From the NCBI GenBank assembly GCA_949296825.1, contig CASFQZ010000060.1:1-53374 (forward strand): 53,374 nucleotides of DNA, given 5' to 3'. The notes below the pieces were generated by a model. The model ran no database searches. It was not told the origin of the DNA and saw only the letters and a list, made by a program, of their open reading frames with translations. This DNA comes from an uncultured Eubacteriales bacterium. Its GTDB lineage: Bacteria > Bacillota > Clostridia > Oscillospirales > Acutalibacteraceae. The translations under genes and the position numbers were made by a program. Of the stretch, positions 35,050-44,905 are shown piece after piece (within the stretch, counting starts at the first letter, position 1; every line of letters begins with the position of its first letter).

Positions 35050-35739
35050 ATGAAAAATAAAAAGCCAAAGGTTTTTTCCACGCCGGAGGGGCTTCGATAC
35101 AGTGCGAGTTGTTCCTTTTCCAATGCCGCCCTTGCATGGATTGCAAACATGATCTGGCAGGTAGTGATGCTGTTCGTCCGGGCGCAGGGAGTTGTGTCGC
35201 TGATATTAAGCCTGTTAGGATTTGCCTTCCTTTTATACGGTGCAATTCTGGCGTATAATGCTTTTGAGTCAGAAATTCAGGCAGATGCCATGCTTCATGA
35301 GAAGACAGACCGAATGCTTCAATTCTTGAAAAAAGCTGTTATGGTTTGTATCATTGTTCGAACAATTTTAACTCTGTTCGCTATGGCTTTCGGCTTTTTA
35401 CTTTCTGCTTCTCAGACTGACTCCTCTGCCGTTGTGCTGGATGCTGGGATCAATTTGGTTGGTGATATTTTTTCCAGTGTTAACCTGTTGGGAGCTTTTG
35501 CGTATAAGATTTTTCTACACGAAGGAGATCAGCAAAAGATTAAAATTTTCTCTTTGCTTTCCATGATTTCGGTGATTGCGCATTTTATTCTTTCACTTTT
35601 CATCCATTTTTTGCAGCTTGGCGGTTATCGTTCCAATCTTTTGTCGTACACTTCCCTGTTTGTTACCATCGCTTGCTATTGCTTGCTGTTTTTAATGTTT
35701 GAAGCGCGTAAAGTGTATTATCAGCCGAACAATCAATAA
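35050..35739 (+). CDS. Membrane protein of unknown function
   Basis: A 229-residue integral membrane protein with about five or six helices (around residues 25-65, 93-118, 135-155, 165-190 and 200-220). I do not recognise the family. I start at the ATG at 35050; the ribosome site is weak. It begins five bases after the NahK-like gene and ends before a strong terminator, so the two form an operon. Confidence 0.75.
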   Translation: MKNKKPKVFSTPEGLRYSASCSFSNAALAWIANMIWQVVMLFVRAQGVVSLILSLLGFAFLLYGAILAYNAFESEIQADAMLHEKTDRMLQFLKKAVMVCIIVRTILTLFAMAFGFLLSASQTDSSAVVLDAGINLVGDIFSSVNLLGAFAYKIFLHEGDQQKIKIFSLLSMISVIAHFILSLFIHFLQLGGYRSNLLSYTSLFVTIACYCLLFLMFEARKVYYQPNNQ

Positions 35740-35793
35740 ACAATCAAACAGAGCGTTTTGCAGCATATTCTTCAATAAAAATACGTCTAAAAG

Positions 35794-35825
35794 TGGTCAG
35801 GATTTTGATATCAAAATCCTGACCA
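35794..35825. terminator. 32-base perfect palindrome, bidirectional terminator
   Basis: TGGTCAGGATTTTGAT is followed directly by its exact complement with no spacer. A and T tracts flank it on both sides. It lies between convergent genes and would fold with a small loop to stop transcription from either side. Confidence 0.8.
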
Positions 35826-35888
35826 TTTTGTTCTATGGCAAGAGCGACAGCATATTCCTGTTATTATACTCGGGTAGTATTTGCAGGC

Positions 35889-37907
35889 TTAGCCTTGATT
35901 GTTAAAATAGACAATAATACCATTCGCAATAGCAGTTGCCAATATATTTTGACATTCGTCCGTCAGCAGAATGCTGCAATCGGTTGCATTGGAAAGATAA
36001 CCGCATTCGACCAGAACGGACGGACATTCTTCCACCCTTGTTACCTGAAACGGATAAAATTTAATCCCTTTGTCTGCGCTGCTGTATTCAGTGGAGCCGA
36101 TTGGATAGAGGGAGTTTTGATAAGCGCCGACCATTTGGTTGTGAATGGAGGCTGCAAGGGGCATGGAAAAGCTTTCGTAATAAAAAGTATGTGTGCCGCT
36201 GCTGGATGCGGAGGTTGAGCTGTCGCAATGAATGCTGACAAAGGCATCCGGCATGTATTGACGCGCCATCAACATCCGATCATTCAATGTGACGTCCGAT
36301 TCAGAAGTCCTGGTCATAATCACACGAATCCCTTGACTTTGAAGAATGGCAGCGACCTTTGTCGCCAGCGACAGGGTGATCGGACTTTCATAAATCCCTT
36401 CATAAATCGCTCCAGCACCCGGATCGCTTCCTCCGTGCCCCGGATCGAGGATTACGGTTTTTCCTGAGGCTGGATGCTTATTCTTGATGGATAGCTTATA
36501 TCTTCCGTCATTGCCGAGGGAAATAGAATATCCATAAAATTGCCCCGGGGTCGTAAAATAGCATCTCAAGGTTACGGAATGGTCTCCATTGTTGATCCAT
36601 TGCATGGAAGACAGCACATCGTTGGTCGGCAAATTGAAGCCGCCGTTGAATCCGTCGGTATAATAAAAAGTAAGATCAAGATACTCTGCAGTAAATGCCG
36701 TAACATTATAAATTCTGCCTTGATAGCCGGTGTAATACCCTTGCGGCGACAAAATACCATTGACCGGAACAGCCCAGTTTGTGGAGATATAATAATCTGT
36801 GGTGTTATCCGTTATGACGATTTCGGATGCACTGACCGTGTTCATCGGCAGAATATAGCCGGTAGAGATCAGGCGGGCGTCCTTTGCATAAATTTTTCTG
36901 CCAGAGCTTAAAATATAGGTCAGCTCGTCGTCATAGGTGACGATGCTGGTTACATAATCAAAGGTGCCTTTGGGAAGCGGTGTGAACAGAGGACTGGAAT
37001 AGTCATTCGGATCAGATGCCGGAGTGGTTTCCGTTTTATCTTTCAATACCTCGCACATCATTGCGGTTCCCAGACCATAGTCCGCGTTCGGCAGCAGTAA
37101 GCCACGGGATCCCGTTGCATAGTAGGAAGTGAGGTTTTGCTGCTGCTCCAAAGATGCTGCTTGCTGCAGAATGATGGATTGATCGGAAATCAGATAGACT
37201 TCCCCGCCCTGCATGGTGGAGACCTGCCCGTCCAGCATTCCATAAACGGTAATGGCGCCGAGGGATTGGCTGGTGCTTGCCGTCGGCATGGTGTAATATC
37301 CGGCGAAGGTGGCGTAATCCTGCGTTCCTTCGCTCTGTTGGAACGCATTCCGGTCGGTAAGCTCCATAGACACGCGCTGACCGGCAACTTCGGCATAAAC
37401 GGTTGCATTTCGGTGTGCCAGTGCCAGAATTTCCACGGATACGCCGGGCGTTGTTTCCGTTTTTCCCATAGGGGCAACCTGGCGAAGAATGTCCATGCCA
37501 TATTCAACAACAAAGGTTCTTGTGATCCTTCCATAGGTAAAGGTAAAAACATTTTCTCCCTGTGTTAAGGGAAATTCGCAGGTAAATACGCCCATCTCGT
37601 TATATGTGACTGGCGTTTGGTTGCAGAACAGGTCATACTGCTTGTCGCAGGTGCCGCTGAAGGTATATCTTGCTTCATTGCTGACCACCCGCTCTTCTGA
37701 CGGGGTCAGAAATTCGATACTGTCTTCGCTTTGCAGTGTGTAGTTTTCCGGAAGTGTATATTGAGCATAGCCATCGGTTGTTCCCAGTTCGTAAGAATGC
37801 TCGTTTTGCCCGGTTCTTGTCGTAATTGCAACAATCAGCACGACAAGAATGATAAAGAATAGTGCAATGATTGTGATTAAAATTTTCCGTTTTTTTTCTT
37901 GCTCCAT
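35889..37907 (-). CDS. Membrane-anchored N-acetylmuramoyl-L-alanine amidase (Amidase_3)
   Basis: A 672-residue peptidoglycan hydrolase held by an N-terminal membrane helix (about 9-29) facing outward. A long beta-rich region of about 450 residues precedes the catalytic domain, which starts near 490 with VILDPGHGGSDPG. Zinc ligands are the H in DPGH, the E in IYESP and the H in SIHCD; the catalytic E is in LVECGY. It cleaves the bond between muramic acid and L-Ala. The start overlaps the stop of the upstream gene (TAATG). The long N-terminal part probably binds the wall or a partner, but I cannot assign it. Confidence 0.92.
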   Translation of the reverse strand: MEQEKKRKILITIIALFFIILVVLIVAITTRTGQNEHSYELGTTDGYAQYTLPENYTLQSEDSIEFLTPSEERVVSNEARYTFSGTCDKQYDLFCNQTPVTYNEMGVFTCEFPLTQGENVFTFTYGRITRTFVVEYGMDILRQVAPMGKTETTPGVSVEILALAHRNATVYAEVAGQRVSMELTDRNAFQQSEGTQDYATFAGYYTMPTASTSQSLGAITVYGMLDGQVSTMQGGEVYLISDQSIILQQAASLEQQQNLTSYYATGSRGLLLPNADYGLGTAMMCEVLKDKTETTPASDPNDYSSPLFTPLPKGTFDYVTSIVTYDDELTYILSSGRKIYAKDARLISTGYILPMNTVSASEIVITDNTTDYYISTNWAVPVNGILSPQGYYTGYQGRIYNVTAFTAEYLDLTFYYTDGFNGGFNLPTNDVLSSMQWINNGDHSVTLRCYFTTPGQFYGYSISLGNDGRYKLSIKNKHPASGKTVILDPGHGGSDPGAGAIYEGIYESPITLSLATKVAAILQSQGIRVIMTRTSESDVTLNDRMLMARQYMPDAFVSIHCDSSTSASSSGTHTFYYESFSMPLAASIHNQMVGAYQNSLYPIGSTEYSSADKGIKFYPFQVTRVEECPSVLVECGYLSNATDCSILLTDECQNILATAIANGIIVYFNNQG

Positions 37908-39202
37908 TATCCTTCACCATCCAGCGCTTGCAGCAGTCGCTGTATTTCTTGTTGTTTGTGTGTATCATTACTAAAAAGATCGCCAAAAGAAAACAATGCA
38001 AAGCCGGAGCAGCGTTTGTTTTGTCGAAGAGCTTGCACTTGACGCGCAATCAAGTTCGTGTTATCGATCCATTCGTTCTGCGCGCTTTCCCCGCCAGCGT
38101 AAACGTCTGTTCCTCCGGTTTTATACAGAGCAAGTCCAATGTACAACTTGACACTGTCAAGCGAACAAAGATCGCTCCATTGGTCAAGCAATTCCACAAA
38201 AGGATACTCTTCGTGTGCAAAGCCGAAGTAGATTTGTGGGAGCATATAATCACAATATCCTTTTACGGAGCCCCAGGTTGCAACATCGGCGTAATATGTA
38301 GTCTTGTTTTTATCTATCATTCCGCTGGGACTGATGCCGAATAAAATCTGCGGATCAATGGCTTTTACCGCAGAATAAATGCCGGATACCAGTGCGGAAA
38401 CATTTGCTGTCCGCCATTCATTGAGAGAAAGCGTGCCGCCGCCTTTTGTGTATTCCATATAAGATGGGGCATCCGAATCACCGACATCGTCCGGATAAAA
38501 ATAATCATCAATATGGATACCGTCCACATCGTAGCGCTCTAAAATCTCGCGAATCCCATTTAAAATCAGCTGCTGCGCAGCCAGGGATGCAGGGTTGTAA
38601 TAAATGCCGCTTTCTGTTTGCAGCAGATCCATTTGCTGTCCATTTTCTGCCATCAACCGCGCCGGATTGGTCGCATATAACGATTGAATGTCTGTCTGAT
38701 AACTGACCCGATATGGATTGATCCATGCGTGCAGCTGCAATCCAGCGTCATGGGCTGCCCGAATGGCGGTAGAGAGTGGATCATACCCCGGAGAAATGCC
38801 CTGCTCGCCGGTCAGATAGGAAGACCAGGGGAAATATTCGGAGGCGTAAAATGCATCGCCGAAAGCGCGGGCGTGAAATATAACCGTATTGAAGCCCCAG
38901 TCGTGAAGTGAGAGAAAGCGCTGATATAGTAAATTGTAAAACGACACCTCATCAGCGGTAAACAGATCTGATATTTCGGTGTAAGAAACCCAAACGGCGC
39001 GGAACTCTGACGCCTTAGGTTCGACTGTCTGCGAAGTTCCGTTTTCAGTGACAGATGCTGTTGAATCAGGCTGAGAAGTAATTTCATTCAACACGGGTTC
39101 CGATGGCGGTTTATTTGGTTCTACGCACGCCGTGAAACAAAATAGAGGCAACAGCAGAACCGACAGTACGCGTAAAAAAATTGACCTATTAGTGGGTGTC
39201 AT
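37907..39202 (-). CDS. Lipoprotein of the GHL10/YngK glycosidase-like family
   Basis: A 431-residue lipoprotein with a signal peptide ending in the lipobox FTAC (C26). The TIM-barrel domain of the glycosyl-hydrolase-like 10 family begins EFRAVWVSYTE and includes GFNTVIFHARAFGDAFY, GLQLHAWINPYR, and VDGIHIDDYFYPD with the likely acidic catalytic residues. The family includes B. subtilis YngK; the substrate is thought to be a cell-wall or environmental glycan. GGAGGCGG precedes the ATG. It overlaps the exonuclease gene by 14 bases and the amidase by one. Confidence 0.9.
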   Translation of the reverse strand: MTPTNRSIFLRVLSVLLLPLFCFTACVEPNKPPSEPVLNEITSQPDSTASVTENGTSQTVEPKASEFRAVWVSYTEISDLFTADEVSFYNLLYQRFLSLHDWGFNTVIFHARAFGDAFYASEYFPWSSYLTGEQGISPGYDPLSTAIRAAHDAGLQLHAWINPYRVSYQTDIQSLYATNPARLMAENGQQMDLLQTESGIYYNPASLAAQQLILNGIREILERYDVDGIHIDDYFYPDDVGDSDAPSYMEYTKGGGTLSLNEWRTANVSALVSGIYSAVKAIDPQILFGISPSGMIDKNKTTYYADVATWGSVKGYCDYMLPQIYFGFAHEEYPFVELLDQWSDLCSLDSVKLYIGLALYKTGGTDVYAGGESAQNEWIDNTNLIARQVQALRQNKRCSGFALFSFGDLFSNDTHKQQEIQRLLQALDGEG

Positions 39203-40064
39203 GGTCCGCCTCCGTTAGTTCATGCGCGGTTCGGTAGGAAATTTTAATATCCATTCCGCCGGTCAATTCAACAAACCGGATGGTGCAGCGCTTATATATT
39301 TTGCAGGAATGACAGATAAAAACAGAACGGAATCCATTTTTTGTGCTGGACCAATTGTGGAATAACTCCATATCTTTGCCGCAGCGCTCACATTTGCAGC
39401 GCATCAGCGCATGATCGATTTTGGGATCGTCCAAGTCGGTAATCAGAACCGATTTAAATAGCAGGCGTCTGAAAAAGGAATCGTCACAGGCTTCCGTGTA
39501 TCGCTTGATTTTATCTATATCAAAAGTTTGACGCAAACATTCAGCGGCAAGACGGCTGTCGTCCAGTGCGCGGTGGTTATGAAACAGAGAGAGGTCGATG
39601 CCTATTTTTTCAGCAGCCGCAGATAAGCCAACCTGATTGAGCGTCTGAGACGCGACAATCCCCTGGCAATAGCTTTGCAAATCAATGTAGCTGTGTAAAA
39701 AAGGAATCGTTTCCGTTTCCATGAAAAAGCGATAATTGTCCAGCAGACTTCGGATATCACCGTTGCCCCATGATAAAACGATGACATCATTTTTATCATT
39801 CAGCCAATGGGAAAAATATTTCATAGCAGCCTGAAAACTAACGCCGGATATGGCAAGCTCTTCATTTGTTAAATGTGTTAATTCCTCAACGCGGCTGTTT
39901 AATTTCTTGCTGATTTGCGATTTGACCAGGCAGGAAAATGTGTCCATTTCCTGTAAGGAGTCATCAAGCATGACCGCGCCGACTTCAATGATTTCATTTA
40001 TAAAGCCCTTGAGCCGTTTTACATAAACATTATTCCATTCAAGATCTATGATTACATATCGCAT
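39189..40064 (-). CDS. DEDDh 3'-5' exonuclease with C-terminal zinc ribbon
   Basis: A 291-residue exonuclease of the DnaQ-like superfamily. It has IDLEWN (motif I, D-x-E), a central region with SWGNGD (motif II, D), and HNHRALDDSRLAAE (motif III, H and D). A C-terminal extension carries CKCERC and, later, CHSCKIYKRC, a probable zinc ribbon. I take the ATG at 40064 (GGGGT upstream) rather than a GTG at 40085. It leads a three-gene run with two cell-wall genes, which is an unusual partnership. Its substrate (DNA or RNA) is not clear. Confidence 0.88.
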   Translation of the reverse strand: MRYVIIDLEWNNVYVKRLKGFINEIIEVGAVMLDDSLQEMDTFSCLVKSQISKKLNSRVEELTHLTNEELAISGVSFQAAMKYFSHWLNDKNDVIVLSWGNGDIRSLLDNYRFFMETETIPFLHSYIDLQSYCQGIVASQTLNQVGLSAAAEKIGIDLSLFHNHRALDDSRLAAECLRQTFDIDKIKRYTEACDDSFFRRLLFKSVLITDLDDPKIDHALMRCKCERCGKDMELFHNWSSTKNGFRSVFICHSCKIYKRCTIRFVELTGGMDIKISYRTAHELTEADHDTH

Positions 40065-40170
40065 GGCAAGACCCCGTATCTTCACTGGATTTCGATATAC
40101 TTATATAGTTTAGCATAAGCTCTTAAAAAGCTCAACCGATTTTTTGCGGTTTTTTATTGACATGAACATA

Positions 40171-40200
40171 TTGACAAAACCCGGCCAAATCCCCTATAAT
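40171..40200 (+). promoter_or_regulatory. Promoter of the GH95 gene
   Basis: TTGACA at 40171-40176 and TATAAT at 40195-40200 are separated by 18 bases. The leader would be only about 15 bases, just enough for the GAGGTG ribosome site. A short hairpin with a T tract (40134-40157) lies just upstream. Confidence 0.85.
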
Positions 40201-40221
40201 CATAGAAAATGAGGTGATATT

Positions 40222-42492
40222 TTGAGTAAAAATATACTGACATACCAAACACCCGCTACTCTTTGGGAAGAAGCTTTGCCGCTGGGGAACGGCAAGCTTG
40301 GCGCCATGGTCTTTGGCTCTGTGACCGAAGAGCGAGTCGCTCTGAATTATGATGAACTCTGGACCGGGTTTCCTCGGGATGAAAACAAGCCAAACGCATA
40401 TCTGAGTTTTGAAAAAGCGCGTGAGGCCGCCCTGCGGGATGATTTACTTCAGGCGCAGGACATTATTGAAAAGGAAATTGCCTCCGCCAATGTGCAGGCT
40501 TATATGCCTCTGGGGGATTTGCTCCTCTCTAAGCCAGCCGGAATGGTCCGAGGGTATCGGCGCACCTTGGATCTGAATCGCGCGAAAGCAGAGGTAGCTT
40601 ATTCAAAAAATGGTGTTGCGTTTCGATGGGAGTATTTTACCAGTTATCCGGCGAAATGCCTGATTATTCGCGTGACAGCAAGCCAGCCGGAGAGCGTGTC
40701 TTTTTCATTGAAGCTAACAAGCAAGTTAAAATATCAGACCGGATATGAAGGAAATGTTTATTATTTAGATGGGGAATGCCCTTTTGATTCCGAACCAAAC
40801 CGTTCTGCGTTTCCTGAGAGAAATATCATGTATTCCGACAAAGCGGAGGAAAAGGGCATACATTTCCGCACTGCGGTGCGTGTTGTCAGTCATGGCGGAC
40901 TTCGCTCGGTTACGGAAAAAGGTATAGATGTCCGAAAGGCAAACCACGCTGTGATTTTCCTCAGCTGCGAGAGCAGCTTTAATGGGTATGATAAACATCC
41001 GTTTCTAAATGGAAAAGAATATAAAGAAGCGGCAATTTATCAGGTGCAGCAGGCTTCCCTCCGTAAGATTACCGATCTCAAAAAGGAGCATTTTGATTGG
41101 TACCGTTCGTATTTTGATCGGGTTGATTTTGCACTGGACGGCGAGTCTCACGACGAACTGACAACGGACGCGCGACTTCTTCGATTCAGTAAGCTGACAG
41201 ATGATGTCGGTCTGTATTCCCTGCTGTTTCACTATGCCAGATATTTGACCATATGCGGATCTGCCCCCGGCTCTGAACCGATGAATTTGCAGGGTATCTG
41301 GAACGAGCATCTAAATCCGCCGTGGAACAGTGACTATACTACCAATATCAATACGGAAATGAATTATTTCCCGACGCTGATGTGCGATTTGCCGGAAATG
41401 CACGAACCGTTGATCCGGATGATTCGTGAGCTGTCAATCGCCGGTGAAAAAACTGCCGCAGAATATTATCATGCCGGCGGTTTTTGTGCCCATCATAATA
41501 CGGATATTTGGCGTGCAACGCAGCCGGTTCAGGGCAGTGCGGAATGGTTGTTCTGGCCGATGAGCGGCGGCTGGTTCTGTCACCATTTGTTTGAGCACTA
41601 TGAATATACCAATGATTTGGAGTTCCTTGAAAAAACCGCCTATCCGATTTTACGGAAAGCTTGTCGGTTTTATTTGGATGTTTTGACGCCAGATGAAAAT
41701 GGCAAATATATTTTTGCGCCTTCCACTTCGCCGGAAAATTCATTCAAGCGGGAAAACCGATCCTGCTCCGTTAGTCAGACCAGTCAGATGACCATGGCAA
41801 TCATTCGTGAATTGTTTGAAAATACAATGAAAGCGTCCTCCGTTTTGCAAATAGAGGACGAAGAGATCGCGCGGATTCAAAATATCCTGCCGCAGCTACT
41901 GTCTCCGCAGGTGGATAAGAAGGGGCGGCTTATGGAGTGGTATAAGGAAGAAGAAGAGATAGAGCCGCATCATCGTCATATTTCCCATCTTTATGCGCTG
42001 CATCCTGCCCGGCTGATTACGCCGGAGCATACGCCGGAGCTTGCGGAAGCGGCAAAGCAAACGCTGGTTGGGCGATCTGATGAAGGAACCGGCTGGAGTC
42101 TGGCGTGGAAAATCAATTTTTATGCGCGGCTCCGAGATGGAAATCATGCGCTTCAACTATTGAATATGCTGCTGCGCCCGGTGATTACATCAAAATTTAT
42201 TCGAAAACAGCATGGAGGCGGCGTATATCCCAATTTATTCGATGCTCATCCCCCGTTTCAAATTGATGGAAATTTCGGCGCCTGTTCCGGCATTGCGGAG
42301 ATGTTGATGCAATCGGACGGTGAAACCATTTGGCTGCTGCCCGCCTTACCAGATGCATGGCAAAACGGGTATGTCCGAGGTCTTCGAGCAAAGGGCGGAG
42401 CAAAAGTGGATATTGAATGGAAGGACGGAAAAATTACAAAATCTGTCGTAGTCGGCGGAAACGACGCTATTCGAGTGATTCGCTGCCGCTAA
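40222..42492 (+). CDS. Glycoside hydrolase family 95 (alpha-L-fucosidase type)
   Basis: A 756-residue GH95 enzyme without a signal peptide, so probably cytosolic. An N-terminal beta-sandwich begins [21 protein letters not shown]. The (alpha/alpha)6 barrel has [28 protein letters not shown], the STSPENSF segment and [21 protein letters not shown] near the end. GH95 mostly removes alpha-1,2-fucose, with some L-galactosidases. The start is TTG at 40222 with GAGGTGAT five bases upstream. It has its own promoter and terminator. Together with the NahK-like kinase it hints at use of host glycans. Confidence 0.92.
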   Translation: MSKNILTYQTPATLWEEALPLGNGKLGAMVFGSVTEERVALNYDELWTGFPRDENKPNAYLSFEKAREAALRDDLLQAQDIIEKEIASANVQAYMPLGDLLLSKPAGMVRGYRRTLDLNRAKAEVAYSKNGVAFRWEYFTSYPAKCLIIRVTASQPESVSFSLKLTSKLKYQTGYEGNVYYLDGECPFDSEPNRSAFPERNIMYSDKAEEKGIHFRTAVRVVSHGGLRSVTEKGIDVRKANHAVIFLSCESSFNGYDKHPFLNGKEYKEAAIYQVQQASLRKITDLKKEHFDWYRSYFDRVDFALDGESHDELTTDARLLRFSKLTDDVGLYSLLFHYARYLTICGSAPGSEPMNLQGIWNEHLNPPWNSDYTTNINTEMNYFPTLMCDLPEMHEPLIRMIRELSIAGEKTAAEYYHAGGFCAHHNTDIWRATQPVQGSAEWLFWPMSGGWFCHHLFEHYEYTNDLEFLEKTAYPILRKACRFYLDVLTPDENGKYIFAPSTSPENSFKRENRSCSVSQTSQMTMAIIRELFENTMKASSVLQIEDEEIARIQNILPQLLSPQVDKKGRLMEWYKEEEEIEPHHRHISHLYALHPARLITPEHTPELAEAAKQTLVGRSDEGTGWSLAWKINFYARLRDGNHALQLLNMLLRPVITSKFIRKQHGGGVYPNLFDAHPPFQIDGNFGACSGIAEMLMQSDGETIWLLPALPDAWQNGYVRGLRAKGGAKVDIEWKDGKITKSVVVGGNDAIRVIRCR

Positions 42493-42510
42493 ACATTTTT
42501 CGTGGTATAA

Positions 42511-42537
42511 AAAAGGAACCGGCTGCGGTTCCTTTTT
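42511..42537. terminator. Bidirectional terminator between GH95 and the DUF4874 gene
   Basis: AAAAAGGAACC and GGTTCCTTTTT flank a six-base loop, with A and T tracts on both sides between two convergent genes. Confidence 0.88.
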
Positions 42538-42539
42538 GT

Positions 42540-43868
42540 TTACAGGCGATAATATCCATTGCGGTCGGGCGCAATGGCGTTCATCAATCGGATGTGCTGC
42601 GTCGGATCCGCATTGTGGACTATACGAAAGGCGCTTGAAGAATCAACGGTAAAGCTTTTTGCGCAAAAGGCGGTCATGCCGGAGAGATCTTCGCTGATTG
42701 ATTGTCCGTGGCGCTGATAAGATATTGAAAAATTATAAGGCACGCCCATTCCGAAATTATATAGGGTAAAAGTGGTAAGCTTTTCGGATTTTGAGATGTT
42801 TGAGATTGCCAGCAAATACCCCAGGTGATAGGTCAGATAGTCAAAAACGGAAATATTTCCGCTGCCCAGCAAATAAGGGAAATAAGGAAAATGATTATCG
42901 CGCAAGGTCTTTTCATCGAGAAGTATCGACTGCCATTGTTTGAGATGATACGCCTGTCCATCCTCTTTATAATTGTGCTCTGCACTTAAGGTTGTTAAGC
43001 CGTAACCGACGCATTGAGAAAGGAAGGCAATGGGATCAACGGTTGCAACCGTACGATCTCTGCCCCAGGGCATTTCACCATCACACAAACAGCGGCGGTC
43101 CATATTCTGCAGCATGGTATATTGGCGATGAGAAAATGGGATCATTCCCCAAGGATGCTCCATGCCAACCAAAAAATCATCATGAATGCTGCATCTGCGC
43201 AATTGATCCAACGGAACAAATTTTAAGAAGCGAGGATGCCGAAGCATAACCGGAAACTGGCGAGGGACCATATCCAAAACTTCAGGAATAATACGCTTTT
43301 TGTCGCATAATTTTGTTTCGGAATGCCCCTCGCCCCAAAAACCGAACATTCCGAGCTGGACGGCATAAACGACAGATTGAAAGAGACCTTCATGATCCCG
43401 GATCCATTTTTTTAGAATGCGAATATTTTCGCTCATCAGTCGCGTAGATGGACAGGCACGGTTTGCTTCTGTTTCGTAGGCAAAACGAAGCAGCACGCGA
43501 ATGCCGTAATCTTTCAGCAGCTGGAAGTACTCTTCCAGCTGGCTCAAACCTTCCTGGTCCAAAGGACTGCGATAATAATTTGACAAGTAGACATAAAGCT
43601 GATACAAATGAATGTTTTCTTCTCGGAACTTACTAAACCCGGAAGAAAAACATTCAAAATAGCTGACGCCGGACCGCGGATATGCCTCCTGCGTGCCGAG
43701 AGTTATGTATAATTCCCCGCGGAATCCGCGATCCGGGTTGTTTTGCTGTATCAGGATGTCATTGCTGAACGGGCAGCTCTCATCCGGCGTTACAGCAAAA
43801 CCCGAGGGGATCGGATCGCATTTTGGAATGTTGTAGCGTCTCATATAATCTGCAGGAAGAAAAACCAT
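42540..43868 (-). CDS. DUF4874/DUF4832 domain protein
   Basis: A 442-residue protein with no signal peptide that I can see. The N-terminal part resembles DUF4874, a TIM-barrel-like domain, with NPDRGFRGELYITLG near residue 43 and QLGMFGFWGEGHSE near 170, where acidic residues could be catalytic. The C-terminal part resembles DUF4832. Such proteins often occur near polysaccharide-use genes and are thought to be glycosidase-like, but no activity is established. GGTGAT precedes the ATG. It is separated from its neighbours by hairpins on both sides. Confidence 0.78.
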   Translation of the reverse strand: MVFLPADYMRRYNIPKCDPIPSGFAVTPDESCPFSNDILIQQNNPDRGFRGELYITLGTQEAYPRSGVSYFECFSSGFSKFREENIHLYQLYVYLSNYYRSPLDQEGLSQLEEYFQLLKDYGIRVLLRFAYETEANRACPSTRLMSENIRILKKWIRDHEGLFQSVVYAVQLGMFGFWGEGHSETKLCDKKRIIPEVLDMVPRQFPVMLRHPRFLKFVPLDQLRRCSIHDDFLVGMEHPWGMIPFSHRQYTMLQNMDRRCLCDGEMPWGRDRTVATVDPIAFLSQCVGYGLTTLSAEHNYKEDGQAYHLKQWQSILLDEKTLRDNHFPYFPYLLGSGNISVFDYLTYHLGYLLAISNISKSEKLTTFTLYNFGMGVPYNFSISYQRHGQSISEDLSGMTAFCAKSFTVDSSSAFRIVHNADPTQHIRLMNAIAPDRNGYYRL

Positions 43869-43886
43869 AGTATCACCGTATTACAT

Positions 43887-43921
43887 CGGAAGTCGATATT
43901 GAAGGACTTCCGTCTTTTTTT
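43887..43921 (+). terminator. Hairpin with T tract, + strand orientation
   Basis: CGGAAGTC and GACTTCCG with a 10-base loop are followed by TCTTTTTTT on the + strand. Both neighbouring genes are on the minus strand, so it points the wrong way for them unless it acts in both directions. Confidence 0.6.
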
Positions 43922-44840
43922 ATATTGTTCCTATGTGAGAAAAGAAATCAAAGGCGTTGCGCCAGAAAATGCGCTCCGCAAGCTCCCGGGATAAACCGCG
44001 GGCGAGAAGCGCCTGATATAAAGCGGGAATGCGGGAAAGGCTGCAGACCTCGGCGACGGGTTGGCAGCCGTCAAAATCTCCGCCAAAGGCAAGAGATCTT
44101 TCTGCGCCGATAGATAGAAAAGCGTCAATATGTCGCATGATATCATCATATCCGGCGGCGGATGTATCGGACAGGAAATCCGGGCAAAAATTAAGTCCAA
44201 TCAATCCGCCGCGAGCAACGATTTCCTTTGCCTGAAAGGGTGAGAGATTTCTTGCTCTGCCATATGGATTGTCTGTCAAATCGTCGTAGTTTGAGTGCGT
44301 GGCGATGAGCACACCGTCGTCAAAATCAATGAGCTGTGAAAAGCTTTTTTTGCTCAAGTGGGAAATATCTGGAATCATTCCCAGCTGTCGCATTGTTCGG
44401 ACGGCTTCGCGCCCGAAATCGGTAAAGCCGCGATCACTTTCAGAAAAGCATCCGCTTGCGATTTCATTGTCGCCGTTCCAAGTCAAAGTCATGACTTGAA
44501 CACCGTTTTGGCGTAAAAGTGACAGCCCTTCTAATGTGCCGCCGCAGGCAGAGCCGCCTTCCACGGAAAGCATCGCATGACAGCGGGCATTTTTATCTTT
44601 GAAAAAGCCGGCATTCGGACTGGCGAAAATTTCGTCTGTGAAGGCTTGTGCGCATTGAAGAAAATAAGATAGGGCGTTTGGTCCGCGCAAGGTATCAGGT
44701 ATAAAAACAGCAAAAAGCTGATAATATTGCTCTATATTTTTTGCATCTGCGAAAGAAACCTGCAAACTGTTATTATCCAGATTCAGATGCAGTCTGAGGG
44801 CTTCCGTTAATGTATCGCAGTGCAGATCAAAATATCGCAA
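43920..44840 (-). CDS. Membrane-dipeptidase family peptidase (M19)
   Basis: A 306-residue metallopeptidase of family M19 (renal dipeptidase type), cleaving dipeptides, possibly with D-residues. The zinc ligands include DLHCDT near the N-terminus, the E in LSVEGG and the H in DISHLS and ATHSN; late GGDFDG also fits. The start is TTG at 44840 with GAGGTG six bases upstream; the frame continues upstream without a ribosome site. No signal peptide is seen from this start, so it is probably cytosolic. Confidence 0.9.
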   Translation of the reverse strand: MRYFDLHCDTLTEALRLHLNLDNNSLQVSFADAKNIEQYYQLFAVFIPDTLRGPNALSYFLQCAQAFTDEIFASPNAGFFKDKNARCHAMLSVEGGSACGGTLEGLSLLRQNGVQVMTLTWNGDNEIASGCFSESDRGFTDFGREAVRTMRQLGMIPDISHLSKKSFSQLIDFDDGVLIATHSNYDDLTDNPYGRARNLSPFQAKEIVARGGLIGLNFCPDFLSDTSAAGYDDIMRHIDAFLSIGAERSLAFGGDFDGCQPVAEVCSLSRIPALYQALLARGLSRELAERIFWRNAFDFFSHIGTI

Positions 44841-44905
44841 TCTATACACCTCGTATAAAATAATACATATTGTATAATGGCAGGGCGCAAAAATACATTC
44901 TGTAT

